DNA of 64,000 nucleotides. Origin: an uncultured Oscillospiraceae bacterium (GTDB taxonomy: Bacteria; Bacillota; Clostridia; Oscillospirales; Oscillospiraceae). The stretch covers positions 1 to 64,000 of the forward strand of contig CAJULM010000004.1 in the NCBI GenBank assembly GCA_910587285.1, read 5' to 3'. Under the pieces are notes generated by a model, which saw only the letters and a list, made by a program, of their open reading frames with translations, was not told the origin of the DNA and ran no database searches. Each line of letters starts with the position of its first letter. Position 1 is the first letter of the stretch. Of the stretch, positions 49,851 through 57,743 are shown piece after piece. A program made the translations under genes and the position numbers.

Positions 49851-50896
49851 TTTTTCACCGCCAGTTCGATCAGAGCGGAAATGACCTGCTCAAAGGACAT
49901 CCCCGCCGCCTTCATCATATTTGGGTAGCGGCTGTGGGCGGTGAAGCCGGGGATGGTGTTGACCTCATTGAAGATCAGTCTGCCATCCGGCGTCAAAAAC
50001 TGATCCACACGGGCAAAGCCCTGACAGCCCAGCGCCCGGTATATCCGTTTGGCATTGGCCTTGATCTGCTCCCGCTGTTCCATCGGGATGCGGGCGGGCA
50101 CATGGATGGCGGAGGTTTTTAGGGTATACTTTTCCGTGAAGTTGAAGAACCCTCCAGCCAGCTCGATCTCGTCCGGCTCACCCACCGTCAGGGTTTCGTT
50201 TCCCATAACGGCGCAGCCCACCTCAAAGCCTGGAACAGCTTCTTCCAAAATAACATGGTCGTCATATGCAAAGGCCAGCTCCAGGGCGGCAGGCAGTTGG
50301 CCCCGCTCCAAGACCTTTGTGATCCCGTAGGAGGAACCGGCCCGGACGGGCTTGACAAACAGCGGATAGCCCAGCGTTTCCCCTTCGGCCATAGCGACTG
50401 TGACGCCCATCCATCGTTCCAAAACAGCAGACCGGGGAACCTCCACCCTTGCAGCCTGGGCCAGCTTGTGGGCGCGGTCTTTGTCCATGCACAATGCCGA
50501 GGCCAGCACACCGCAGCCCACCAGCGGGATGCCCGCCAGCTCAAAGAGGCCCTGCACCGTCCCGTCCTCTCCGTTCCGACCGTGGAGGACAGGGAACGCG
50601 GCGTCCAGGTGGATCGTCTGTATATCCCCCGGCCCAAACACCAGGAGGGCCGGGGCGCTCCGATCAGGGCGCATGACGGCAGGAACACAGGTTTCCGCAT
50701 TATGCCAAGTGTCGCTTTCAATGCTGTCCACAGGGCCGGTGTAGCGGAACCAGTCGCCCGCCTGGGAAATGCCCACCATCACCGGCTCATACCGGCTTCT
50801 GTCCATGTGCCGGAGAACGGCGGCGGCAGACTGGAGGGACACCCCATGCTCCGGGGAACAGCCGCCGAACAGGACGGCAATTTTCAACCTGCTCAT
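49847..50896 (-). CDS. vanG: D-alanine--D-serine ligase VanG
   Basis: 349 aa from ATG 50896 (ATGA overlap with vanY). ATP-grasp ligase: LFGGCSPEHGVSLQSA at the N-terminus, LHGRNGEDGTVQGL, FVKPVRAGSSYGI, and EKYTLKTSAIHVPAR (an EKY-type loop as in Van ligases rather than housekeeping Ddl), then FNEVNTIPGFTAHSRYP. The gene context (VanT and VanXY, no VanH) indicates D-Ala-D-Ser, which lowers vancomycin affinity. VanG assignment rests on motif and cluster order. Confidence 0.9.
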   Translation of the reverse strand: MSRLKIAVLFGGCSPEHGVSLQSAAAVLRHMDRSRYEPVMVGISQAGDWFRYTGPVDSIESDTWHNAETCVPAVMRPDRSAPALLVFGPGDIQTIHLDAAFPVLHGRNGEDGTVQGLFELAGIPLVGCGVLASALCMDKDRAHKLAQAARVEVPRSAVLERWMGVTVAMAEGETLGYPLFVKPVRAGSSYGITKVLERGQLPAALELAFAYDDHVILEEAVPGFEVGCAVMGNETLTVGEPDEIELAGGFFNFTEKYTLKTSAIHVPARIPMEQREQIKANAKRIYRALGCQGFARVDQFLTPDGRLIFNEVNTIPGFTAHSRYPNMMKAAGMSFEQVISALIELAVKK

Positions 50897-51705
50897 TCTT
50901 CTCCCTGCCTTTCCGCCAGATATTCCTCCAGGCACAGGCCCTTTTCATACATTTCTGTGGCCGCGTCCACGCCCACATAGCGGTAATGCCAGACTTCCTC
51001 TGCCACGCCGGTGATTTCGGTTTTGCTCCCAGGATAACGGAAGATAAAACCGTACTTGTAGCTATTCTCCTGAAGCCAGAAGTAGAGGTCATAGGTGGCC
51101 CCGTTGATGTCCACCGCCAGCCCGACTTGGTGTTCGCTGTATCCGGGAACAGCCACCCACTGCTTTGCCATTTCTTCCGCTTCGCTTTTGGAGTGCCCTT
51201 CGTTTTGATACTTGGCTACCTTATCATTAAAGAGCTTCTGCTGCTTGGCCTGGGTTCGGTAGCCAGACACCACCATCGGGAGTTGATCCCAATTCCCCTC
51301 TTTGGCAGCTTCCAGCATTTCCATCAGGGGATCGTAGATGCGTTCATCTACCTTTTCACCGCCAGCTACCTCCACCAAATTGATCTCGTAGTTTTCGGGG
51401 ATAGCGTTTTCATAATTTACCAGCACCAAATTCCAGTCGATGTCACTGGCCGTTGGCTGTGCGTTTTCGGCCAACAGGTCAGCCAGCGCGTTGTCCTGCG
51501 CCTGGGTCGTAGTCGGAGAGGGCGTGCCCCTTACCTGCGTTTCTTCATCGGGCGTTTTTTCACCAAACGATAGAAAGACATAGGCGCAAATGGCTACCAC
51601 CAGCAGCGTCGCCGCAATATCTCCCCAGGGAAACCGCTTCCGGCGGCGCTTTTGACTGCGGCGCGGGTGGTCGTTACGAACTTGCATCATTTTTTCTTCC
51701 ATCAT
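50893..51705 (-). CDS. vanY: VanY D,D-carboxypeptidase
   Basis: 270 aa. Basic N-terminus, one membrane anchor (DIAATLLVVAICAYVFLSF, about 29-47), a Thr/Pro linker, then an M15B domain: SGYRTQAKQQKLF, SEHQVGLAVDING (zinc motif), EEVWHYRYVGV. It cleaves the terminal D-Ala of pentapeptides outside the membrane. The frame is uninterrupted. Transcription likely starts at the VanR-type promoter just upstream (51733-51818). Confidence 0.9.
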   Translation of the reverse strand: MMEEKMMQVRNDHPRRSQKRRRKRFPWGDIAATLLVVAICAYVFLSFGEKTPDEETQVRGTPSPTTTQAQDNALADLLAENAQPTASDIDWNLVLVNYENAIPENYEINLVEVAGGEKVDERIYDPLMEMLEAAKEGNWDQLPMVVSGYRTQAKQQKLFNDKVAKYQNEGHSKSEAEEMAKQWVAVPGYSEHQVGLAVDINGATYDLYFWLQENSYKYGFIFRYPGSKTEITGVAEEVWHYRYVGVDAATEMYEKGLCLEEYLAERQGEE

Positions 51706-51732
51706 AAAAAGCTCCTTTCAAACGTCGAGCAA

Positions 51733-51818
51733 AAGTGCCCCTGTCAGCATCTATTTTACTGGACAGAGGCACTTGGAGCTTTAATATAAAGTTGTTTATT
51801 TCCTAAGAAAATCCTAAT
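51733..51818 (-). promoter_or_regulatory. VanR-type promoter and leader hairpin ahead of vanY
   Basis: On the minus strand: ATTAGGATTTTCTTAGGAAA (51799-51818) is the putative VanR box. It is followed by TATATTAAAG-like sequence and a leader hairpin formed by GTGCC...GGGCAC arms (about 51738-51775). The whole block is homologous to that upstream of vanW (52520-52613), showing duplication of a control region. Confidence 0.65.
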
Positions 51819-51831
51819 ATAGTGGGGAGAT

Positions 51832-52488
51832 TTAACTAATTTGTTTTTGACAGACGGGCCGCAGCCTTGTGTCAGACAGTACCGTACCGCTCATGTTATG
51901 GCTGTCAACAGCAACCAGGAGCTGAAATGTGTGGGCTGTGTTGTTTTTGACCTTCAAATCCAGCCAGCCCTCGGCCACCGCCGCGTCGATCCCCTGGGGA
52001 ATACCGGGCATATTGAGATGGAGGTCGATCCCGTGGGTATGCTGTTCCGTGATAGTCAGCGGGGTATGCAGGAACAGCCAGTACAGAAAACTGCTCATCT
52101 GGCACAGCCCGCCCCCCGGCAGAAGCTGGAGCCGCCCGTCAGACAAAACATACCCATTTTTATAGGCCGTTTCCTGATCTGCGCCCCGCACAGCGTTCCA
52201 GAAGGAAAACGTCTCGCCGGGAGCAATGATGAGTTTATCAAGTACCTTTGCCGCCAGCTGGCAGTTGTAGGCCTTATTCTCCTGGTAGGCCAGCTCATAC
52301 CCCGTTTTGTAGTTGTAGAGCGGCCAGCTTGCTCGAAAGAGTGGATGGGACAGCATCATGTCGGAGCGTGTTTCTGAATAGCGGTTATGATCCAACCTCA
52401 TTCCCATATAGTAGCAGAATATCTTCTGTTTTTTCCGCAGCGGCAGCAGACACGGAAAAAACTGTGTCAACCGTTTTCTTCCCATCAT
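51832..52488 (-). CDS. vanW: VanW-family protein
   Basis: 218 aa from ATG 52488 (GAAAGGAGCGC upstream); a longer reading begins in the leader hairpin. VanW signature: SFWNAVRGADQETAYKNGYV, then LLPGGGLCQMSSFLYWLFLH, and a DLKVKNNTAHTFQLLVAVD end. VanW proteins accompany vanB and vanG clusters; the role is unknown. Located between vanS and vanY. Confidence 0.9.
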   Translation of the reverse strand: MMGRKRLTQFFPCLLPLRKKQKIFCYYMGMRLDHNRYSETRSDMMLSHPLFRASWPLYNYKTGYELAYQENKAYNCQLAAKVLDKLIIAPGETFSFWNAVRGADQETAYKNGYVLSDGRLQLLPGGGLCQMSSFLYWLFLHTPLTITEQHTHGIDLHLNMPGIPQGIDAAVAEGWLDLKVKNNTAHTFQLLVAVDSHNMSGTVLSDTRLRPVCQKQIS

Positions 52489-52519
52489 GCGCTCCTTTCT
52501 GTTGTCAGTCTGACAGAGA

Positions 52520-52613
52520 AATGCTCCTGTCAGCATGATTGTACTGAACAGGAGCATGGAGTGCTTTAAGATGAAATTGATTCATTCCTAAGAAAATATA
52601 GAGATTTTCCTAA
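52520..52613 (-). promoter_or_regulatory. VanR-type promoter and leader hairpin ahead of vanW
   Basis: Minus strand: ATTAGGAAAATC...ATTTTCTTAGGAA (52585-52613) is the putative VanR box, overlapping the vanS stop. A leader hairpin follows, with arms ATGCTCCTGT and ACAGGAGCAT (about 52520-52557). Homologous to the block ahead of vanY. It would drive vanW and the resistance genes on vancomycin induction. Confidence 0.68.
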
Positions 52614-53737
52614 TGTGCCAGCGGCAGAGAAATTGTAAATGTAACAACATGGTTTTTGCTGGACGCGCCGATCGTCCCGCCATGGAGTATCACGATCTCC
52701 TTGGCAATAGCCAGCCCCAGCCCTGTGCCGCCTGTGTCGGAGGAACGGGACTTGTCCGCCCGGTAGAACTTGTCAAAGAGGGATGCCAAAGCTTCGCCGG
52801 GAATATCCTCGCCGCTGTTCTGAAATTGAATGATGACCTCATGTTCTGACTTTTCTGCGGAGATGGTGAACTCGGTGCGGGGGTGGCTGTACGATGCCGC
52901 GTTTTTCAGAATGTTGCTGAATACCCGCGCCAGCTTTTCCGGGTCGGCCTCCACCGTCAGATCCTCGGCCAGATGAAGCGCGACGGTATTTCCCCTGGGG
53001 GCAAAGACCGGGGACAATTCATCGGATAGCTGCACCAGCATATAGTATAGGTCGATCGTTTCCTTGGACAAGGTGATCTGCTGGGAATTGTACCGGGTGA
53101 TCTCAAAAAACTCGTTTATCATGGTCTCCAGCCGGTAAGCCTTTTCCAGCGCAATATGGACACGCTTGGCCCGCTGTTCCGCAGGCATATCCGGCTCCTC
53201 CTCCAACAGATTGAGGTAGCCGATCACAGAGGTGAGGGGCGTTCGAATATCGTGGGCCAGATACATCACCAGCTCGTCCTTCCGCTGCTCGGCCAGGGCT
53301 GTTTCCGCTTTTCGCTCCGCCAGCGTCCGCTTTACCGTGTTCAGCTTCCGCTCAAAGGGCAGCATTTCCGGCGACAGTTGGATTTGTTCTTCATCGTCAG
53401 TCAGCAGAGCCTCAATGCCTTGGTTGACCTCGCTGAAATAGCCTGTGACCCATCGGAAGATCCGTACCAGCAATACCGTAAATATCAGCAGGACAGCGGC
53501 GGCAAAGAATATCTCCTTGTTGCCCCGAAAATGGTCGCTGTAATAATAAAACGCGTCCTCATGTCCCATTTTGAAAAGGGTTTCCAGCAGCCAGACGATC
53601 CAATCGCCCATCCGCTGTTTCCAGACGAACAGATACAGCCCCACCACCACAGCGGCGGAGGTAACTGCATTGATGCAGGCCCGCCGGATCAGTTTGGATT
53701 GAAAAGCAAGGTATTCGTCCTTTCGATCAGGTTTCAA
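52610..53737 (-). CDS. vanS: VanS sensor histidine kinase
   Basis: 375 aa. Two membrane helices (ACINAVTSAAVVVGLYLFVW and IFFAAAVLLIFTVLLVRIF) enclose a short outer loop. The kinase core has the H-box YLAHDIRTPLTSVIGYL (phosphorylated His about 161), N-box FSNILKNAASYSHP, and G-boxes SDTGGTGLGLAIAKEIV. It senses glycopeptide or wall damage and phosphorylates VanR. The start overlaps vanR by 11 bp. Confidence 0.93.
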   Translation of the reverse strand: MKPDRKDEYLAFQSKLIRRACINAVTSAAVVVGLYLFVWKQRMGDWIVWLLETLFKMGHEDAFYYYSDHFRGNKEIFFAAAVLLIFTVLLVRIFRWVTGYFSEVNQGIEALLTDDEEQIQLSPEMLPFERKLNTVKRTLAERKAETALAEQRKDELVMYLAHDIRTPLTSVIGYLNLLEEEPDMPAEQRAKRVHIALEKAYRLETMINEFFEITRYNSQQITLSKETIDLYYMLVQLSDELSPVFAPRGNTVALHLAEDLTVEADPEKLARVFSNILKNAASYSHPRTEFTISAEKSEHEVIIQFQNSGEDIPGEALASLFDKFYRADKSRSSDTGGTGLGLAIAKEIVILHGGTIGASSKNHVVTFTISLPLAH

Positions 53738-54446
53738 TTTTATACCCTACCCCCCATATCGTTTTGATAAACCTGGGCTTGTCCATGCTGTCCCCCAGCT
53801 TTTCCCGCAGGTGGCGGATGTGGACGGTGATGGTGTTGTTGGATTTGCTGTAATACTCGTCCTGCCAGATTTTGTGAAACAGTTCTTCTGAGCTGACCAC
53901 ATTTCCGGCGTTCTCCAGAAGGATACGCAGGATAGAAAACTCCGTAGGTGTCAGCACCAGCGGTCTTTCGCCCAGGAAGCAGGTGTGTGCCTTGATATTC
54001 ATGGTCAATTCACCGCAAATGATGGTGTCCGTCTGGACGTTAGGAGGCGCTTCACCACTGTCGGAACGGGCTGGGTTATATTTCTGATACCGCCGCAGTT
54101 GGGATTTCACCCTTGCCATCAGCTCCAGAGGGCGAAAAGGCTTTGTCACATAGTCATCAGCTCCCAGGGTCAGCCCAGCAATTTTGTCCGTTTCTTCATC
54201 TTTGGCCGTCAGCATGATAATGGGCCAGGTGTGCTTTTCCCGTATCTTCTGGCACAGCGCAAAGCCGTCAATTTCCGGCATCATCACGTCCAGAATGGCA
54301 AGGTCAAGTTCCGTGGTGTTGATACACGCAAGGGCTTCCGCTGACGAGTAGAACTTGAATACTGTATAATTTTCGCCGGTCAGATAGGCTTCAATCAGGT
54401 CGGCAATTTCGGCTTCATCATCTACAACTAATATGTTATTGGCCAT
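53727..54446 (-). CDS. vanR: VanR response regulator (OmpR family)
   Basis: 239 aa. Receiver domain: NILVVDDEAEIADLIEAY (acidic pocket), LAILDVMMPEIDG (phosphoacceptor Asp), MLTAKDEETDKI, and DDYVTKPFRPLELM. The C-terminal OmpR winged helix (about 130-239) has LTPTEFSILRILLENAGNVV and TVHIRHLREKLGD. It activates vanW, vanY and probably its own promoter. First gene of the van cluster; no vanU-like gene is upstream. Confidence 0.94.
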   Translation of the reverse strand: MANNILVVDDEAEIADLIEAYLTGENYTVFKFYSSAEALACINTTELDLAILDVMMPEIDGFALCQKIREKHTWPIIMLTAKDEETDKIAGLTLGADDYVTKPFRPLELMARVKSQLRRYQKYNPARSDSGEAPPNVQTDTIICGELTMNIKAHTCFLGERPLVLTPTEFSILRILLENAGNVVSSEELFHKIWQDEYYSKSNNTITVHIRHLREKLGDSMDKPRFIKTIWGVGYKIET

Positions 54447-54475
54447 ACCACACGCCCCTTTTTAAGTTGATTATC

Positions 54476-54541
54476 ATTATATCAGGATTTCAGTAAAAAG
54501 TCCTTGCTTCTTTCGGGATTCTTTCTTAAGGTTTTCCTAAT
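54476..54541 (-). promoter_or_regulatory. vanR promoter with VanR-like box
   Basis: Minus-strand TATAAT is the complement of 54476-54481, 30 bp before the vanR start. Upstream (54521-54541) lies ATTAGGAAAACCTTAAGAAAG, which resembles the boxes ahead of vanW and vanY. This suggests VanR autoregulation; the -35 is poor, as for an activated promoter. Confidence 0.6.
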
Positions 54542-54689
54542 TTGCGGCTTGGGTAGGGACAAAACCTCGTCTGCCGTTCGCGGCGCCAGAGGCCGTATCT
54601 TGTTTACAGCGGCGCAAACTTTGCGTGGGAGTGCGGCGAAAAAGCGGCTTTCTTTTCTGAACGTTTTGTGTTATACTGTTTACGAGGTG

Positions 54690-55208
54690 ATGGATGTGCG
54701 GTTCAAACCATTTGTTTTTGACAGGATGAATCGGCAGATCCCCGTCTCCATTGTGCCGATGACGCAGGCCGATGCAGAGTTGACGAATCTGCCGCCTGTG
54801 TGGCAGACCTCTTGGACCAGCGAATATTTGATGGAGGAATGCTTCGAGAAATATGCGGCCAGGGTAGATGATGAACTGATTGCGCTTGGAGCATATGAGA
54901 TCCTGAGCAACTCACTGGTCGTCCATATTGTCTATATGGAGGCCCAGCCGGAATCGAATCCAAACCTTGATGATGGAAAGCCGAAATATACGGGCGTTGG
55001 CCGGCTGATGATTGCATATGGGATCAAGCTGTCCATTGACAACGGGTTTGCCGGTGACGTGGTGCTGGAGGCGAAGACCACGGAGCTGGCGAGGCACTAT
55101 GAGCGGGATTTCGGCGCGGTTCGGCTTCCCGTGTTTGCTTCCTCCGCACCAAGGTACTTGATTGCGGACGAAGCGGCAAAGCGGATCTTATTCACTTATC
55201 TGTCCTGA
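54690..55208 (+). CDS. GNAT-like N-acetyltransferase
   Basis: 172 aa from ATG 54690 (ACGAGG site; a GTG at 54687 is adjacent). Reads like a GNAT fold: DELIALGAYEILSNSLVVHI, KYTGVGRLMIAYGIKLSIDN (acetyl-CoA-binding motif A region) and DVVLEAKTTELARHYERDFG. The substrate is unknown. Divergent from vanR and followed by a small gene in the same direction. A fair -10 (TTATACT) lies at about 54671. Confidence 0.6.
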   Translation: MDVRFKPFVFDRMNRQIPVSIVPMTQADAELTNLPPVWQTSWTSEYLMEECFEKYAARVDDELIALGAYEILSNSLVVHIVYMEAQPESNPNLDDGKPKYTGVGRLMIAYGIKLSIDNGFAGDVVLEAKTTELARHYERDFGAVRLPVFASSAPRYLIADEAAKRILFTYLS

Positions 55209-55224
55209 CTTGGGAGGTGTTTGG

Positions 55225-55467
55225 GTGGAATTCAGAAAAGAAAATCCTGCTTCCGATGCGAAGTGGTACTGCCGCGAAGACCAGGAAGGGGATCGGTTCT
55301 ACGAGATATTTTTCCAGATGTGCCGGAAGTACGGGGTGCGGTGGGCCAGCGCGGACGAAAAAGAACGGCGGTTCATCGAGGAGGTTACCCGGGTCACCTA
55401 CGAGCGGGAGCGGGCGGTTCGGCTGGGGCTACCGCTTACTGACGTGCGTCCGGCGTTTGCGTCCTGA
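55225..55467 (+). CDS. Small mobile-element protein, unknown function
   Basis: 80 aa from GTG 55225 (GGGAGGTG at 55212-55219). Helical and charged (KWYCREDQEGDRFYEIFFQM; FIEEVTRVTYERERAVRLG). Lies 16 bp after the acetyltransferase, probably the same operon. The stop overlaps the 21-bp arm repeat. No family recognised. Confidence 0.6.
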   Translation: MEFRKENPASDAKWYCREDQEGDRFYEIFFQMCRKYGVRWASADEKERRFIEEVTRVTYERERAVRLGLPLTDVRPAFAS

Positions 55468-55485
55468 CCCACAACTTGACCCACA
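55465..55485. repeat. 21-bp arm-type repeat (right end of vanG element)
   Basis: Identical to the right arm (41429-41449) of the left-end inverted repeat; contains two TGACCCAC units 12 bp apart. It lies 112 bp inside the right att copy. Its presence at both ends supports integrase arm sites. Confidence 0.7.
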
Positions 55486-55596
55486 ATAGGAAACGAGCGG
55501 GCGGAAGCAATGGAGCGGAAAGCACGATTGTCTCTGCTTTTTCGGAACAAAAATGCCCCCAAAGCGCCGAATGGAGGCATTTCGAGGGTGGAGAAT

Positions 55597-55644
55597 CAGT
55601 TGGTAAGGATGAGGTCTCCAGTTCAAATCTGGATAGCAGCTCCA
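55597..55644 (+). repeat. att site: tRNA-Thr(GGT) 3' half, right copy
   Basis: Identical over 48 bp to 41295-41342. It marks the junction between the vanG element and the third element. Flanking bases differ on both sides, so the identity is limited to the attachment core. The 5' half of the tRNA is absent. Confidence 0.88.
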
Positions 55645-55646
55645 CT

Positions 55647-55684
55647 AAAACCCGTTGTCCCGCAAGGGATAGCGGGTTTTTGCT
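55647..55684 (+). terminator. Terminator after right att
   Basis: 8-bp stem AAAACCCG/CGGGTTTT with an inner TCCC/GGGA stem and a final T-run. Equivalent to the terminator after the left att, but unrelated in sequence. Confidence 0.82.
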
Positions 55685-55762
55685 TTGCTCATGCGTAGAG
55701 GTAAGGCAACACAAAAGCCATACAGAAACCCATACCGATAAGAGACGAGGGCTGGCGGGAGG

Positions 55763-56959
55763 TCATTCCTGACCAGCTTTTTTCAAAGCGTTGCGGAAGA
55801 TCTGACTGGCCCGTTTCATGCTCTCCTGGTCTGCGTGGGTATACATTCGGAGGGTGACAGCCTTGTCACTGTGCCCTAACTTCTCCGACACGCTGGCCAC
55901 ATCGGCTCCATTGGTGATGGCGATGCTGGCAAACGTGTGACGTAACTTGTGTGGATGAAGGTTAGGCACGCCGTACTTCTTGGAGAATTTCTGCATATAC
56001 TTGGCGGGGGACTGCGGGTGCATGGGCTCTGGGCTGTTGGGCTGGGTAAAGACATAGGTGCTGATTGCATGGCTGGCCTGCTCCTGTCTAAGTTGACGAA
56101 GCAGGGAAATGATTTCCGGCTCGACATCTATCGTCCGTACCTTGCCACTCTTGGGAGTGTCCAAATAGATACCCTTTTGCGGGGTATAGCACAGATTTCC
56201 AGCTATCGTAATCGTGTTTGCCTTGAAGTCAATGTTTTGCCACCGCAGGCCGCAGCACTCACCCCGCCGGATGCCGGTGTCGATGAGCAGTCTAAGCAGG
56301 ACACGCCATTTGAGTGGTTCGCGCTCCAGAGCGGTAAAGATCCGCTGGACTTCTTCGACGGTGTAGGCTTCCACATCTGCATCTTTGAGCTCATTTTTGC
56401 GGGGCTTAGGCCGCTCGACCTTATCCATCGGGTCGATAGGGACCACGTCGGTCATGTACGCCATTTTGAACAGGCTGTGCAGGATAGTATAGACTTTGAC
56501 ACAGGTGGCGTGGGCCTTGCCCTGAGACTGCATGGACAGGAGCAGAGCGGAGATGTTGGCTGGGGTGATATCGGGCATGTTTAGCTTACCCAAAGCGGGG
56601 TAGATCCAGTGATCCAGATTGCCTTGATAGGCGTACCGCCCGTTTTCACTCATGGTCACAGCTTTGGCTGGCATGAATACTTCCTCGCCGAATTTTTTCA
56701 GGGTTTGAATTTTCGCGGCCTCCCGCATTTGCTGGAGGCTGTTTTCTTTTTGCTCGGCGCGGCTGACTACCTCGCCCTCATGGCAGCGGCGCTCAAATTC
56801 GGAGGCTTCCTTCGCCAAAGCGCGGTCAATGGCCTTTTGGCTCCAGCCGTCAGGTGGATACCAACGGCTTGTCGGGTAGGACTTACCTCGCCCCCGGCTG
56901 ACTCGGATCTCATAGAAAATTTGCCCATCTTTCGTTGTCCGTTTTCGTGTAGATGCCAT
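55763..56959 (-). CDS. int: Tyrosine recombinase integrase
   Basis: 398 aa. The N-terminal region (TTKDGQIFYEIRVSRGRGKS) is an arm-binding-like domain, the middle a SAM-like core-binding domain, and the catalytic domain has Arg (LIDTGIRRGECCGLRW), HKLRHTFASIAI and the Tyr in KAVTLRMYTHADQE. It differs clearly from the other integrase, yet sits beside the same tRNA sequence. It should move the third element. Confidence 0.93.
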   Translation of the reverse strand: MASTRKRTTKDGQIFYEIRVSRGRGKSYPTSRWYPPDGWSQKAIDRALAKEASEFERRCHEGEVVSRAEQKENSLQQMREAAKIQTLKKFGEEVFMPAKAVTMSENGRYAYQGNLDHWIYPALGKLNMPDITPANISALLLSMQSQGKAHATCVKVYTILHSLFKMAYMTDVVPIDPMDKVERPKPRKNELKDADVEAYTVEEVQRIFTALEREPLKWRVLLRLLIDTGIRRGECCGLRWQNIDFKANTITIAGNLCYTPQKGIYLDTPKSGKVRTIDVEPEIISLLRQLRQEQASHAISTYVFTQPNSPEPMHPQSPAKYMQKFSKKYGVPNLHPHKLRHTFASIAITNGADVASVSEKLGHSDKAVTLRMYTHADQESMKRASQIFRNALKKAGQE

Positions 56960-56974
56960 AGCAGACCCCTTCCT

Positions 56975-57544
56975 TTAAGGCATTCCCAATATTTTGGCTT
57001 GTACACCAAGCTGGTAAGGATGGGAATAGGAATTACCAGTTACTTCTTGCCATTTGGTATCCAAAAACTCGGCGTAAGACACCAGGCTGTTTAGAAAGTC
57101 AATTCCTATGGTAGATGAAATCTCGGCCAAAATGCGGAGCTTGTGCATTTCCACATCACAGCCAGACGCATTGAGATTATAAAGAACAGAAAGGATAGAG
57201 CAGAAATCACACTGTAATGCGCCGCCATAGGCGGGCGCCTTCAGAATAATGTAGCTATGATCTGTCTGTTCAACAGAGACGCCATTGTCGAGCAGGGGGA
57301 GAACTGTCCGAACCCGTTTGTCGTTCGCTTCGGTTCCTTCTGTAAAAGTGTTCCAACCCATTAAAAAGTCTGGAACAGTGTCAAGCGCGTCAGCCATGGG
57401 TTTGAGCAGATTGGCGGGCATTTCAATTTCATCATTCTCATAGCGGTAAATGGTGGCCCTGTTTTTGCCGAGCTTTTCGGCCAACTCGTCAACTGAAATA
57501 CCCAGCTCTTTGCGTCGGGCACGGATGTTTTCGCCAAAGGTCAT
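56975..57544 (-). CDS. XRE-family repressor with C-terminal domain
   Basis: 189 aa. N-terminal HTH: ARRKELGISVDELAEKLGKN, RATIYRYENDEIEMPANLL. The C-terminal 110 residues (RVLPLLDNGVSVEQTDHSY onward) are unassigned and could sense a signal or dimerise. It lies upstream of the integrase and probably represses it and the divergent excisionase-like gene through the palindrome at 57592-57607. Confidence 0.85.
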   Translation of the reverse strand: MTFGENIRARRKELGISVDELAEKLGKNRATIYRYENDEIEMPANLLKPMADALDTVPDFLMGWNTFTEGTEANDKRVRTVLPLLDNGVSVEQTDHSYIILKAPAYGGALQCDFCSILSVLYNLNASGCDVEMHKLRILAEISSTIGIDFLNSLVSYAEFLDTKWQEVTGNSYSHPYQLGVQAKILGMP

Positions 57545-57577
57545 TTGTGTATCACTCCCAATTTTTTAGTAGAGTCA

Positions 57578-57674
57578 ATTATAGCACGAGAATTGCGTAA
57601 GCGCAATATGAAAATAAATAGTTCGCAAAAATATTAAAATAGCGGTTGACAAAATAAGGTAGTCGATGTATGAT
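57578..57674. promoter_or_regulatory. Divergent promoters with palindromic XRE operator
   Basis: Plus: TTGACA (57646-57651), 17 bp, TATGAT (57669-57674). Minus: TTGCGC (complement of 57601-57606), 17 bp, TATAAT (complement of 57578-57583). The palindrome ATTGCG-TAAG-CGCAAT (57592-57607) covers the minus -35. Strong, well-spaced promoters fit a lysogeny-like switch. Confidence 0.8.
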
Positions 57675-57743
57675 AGGGGCATCGCAGAAAAGCGCAAAGG
57701 AGATGATGGAATGCTGATTTGCGAAATCAGAGGAGAGGAGGAG

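Larger units (their letters stand above)
41295..55644. mobile_element. Mobilizable vanG element integrated at tRNA-Thr
   Basis: Flanked by 48-bp direct repeats (tRNA-Thr 3' half). Contents from left: integrase, small protein, relaxase, MobC, an oriT-candidate region, a HTH protein, an excisionase-like protein, a DUF6076-like gene, vanG resistance cluster, acetyltransferase-like gene. There is a relaxase but no coupling protein or type IV secretion genes, so it is an integrative mobilizable element rather than a full ICE. Confidence 0.85.

Noticed and set aside
50893..51705. A frameshifted vanY
   Set aside because: The vanY of one well-known vanG cluster is interrupted, but here the frame is continuous from membrane anchor to WHYRYVG motif.
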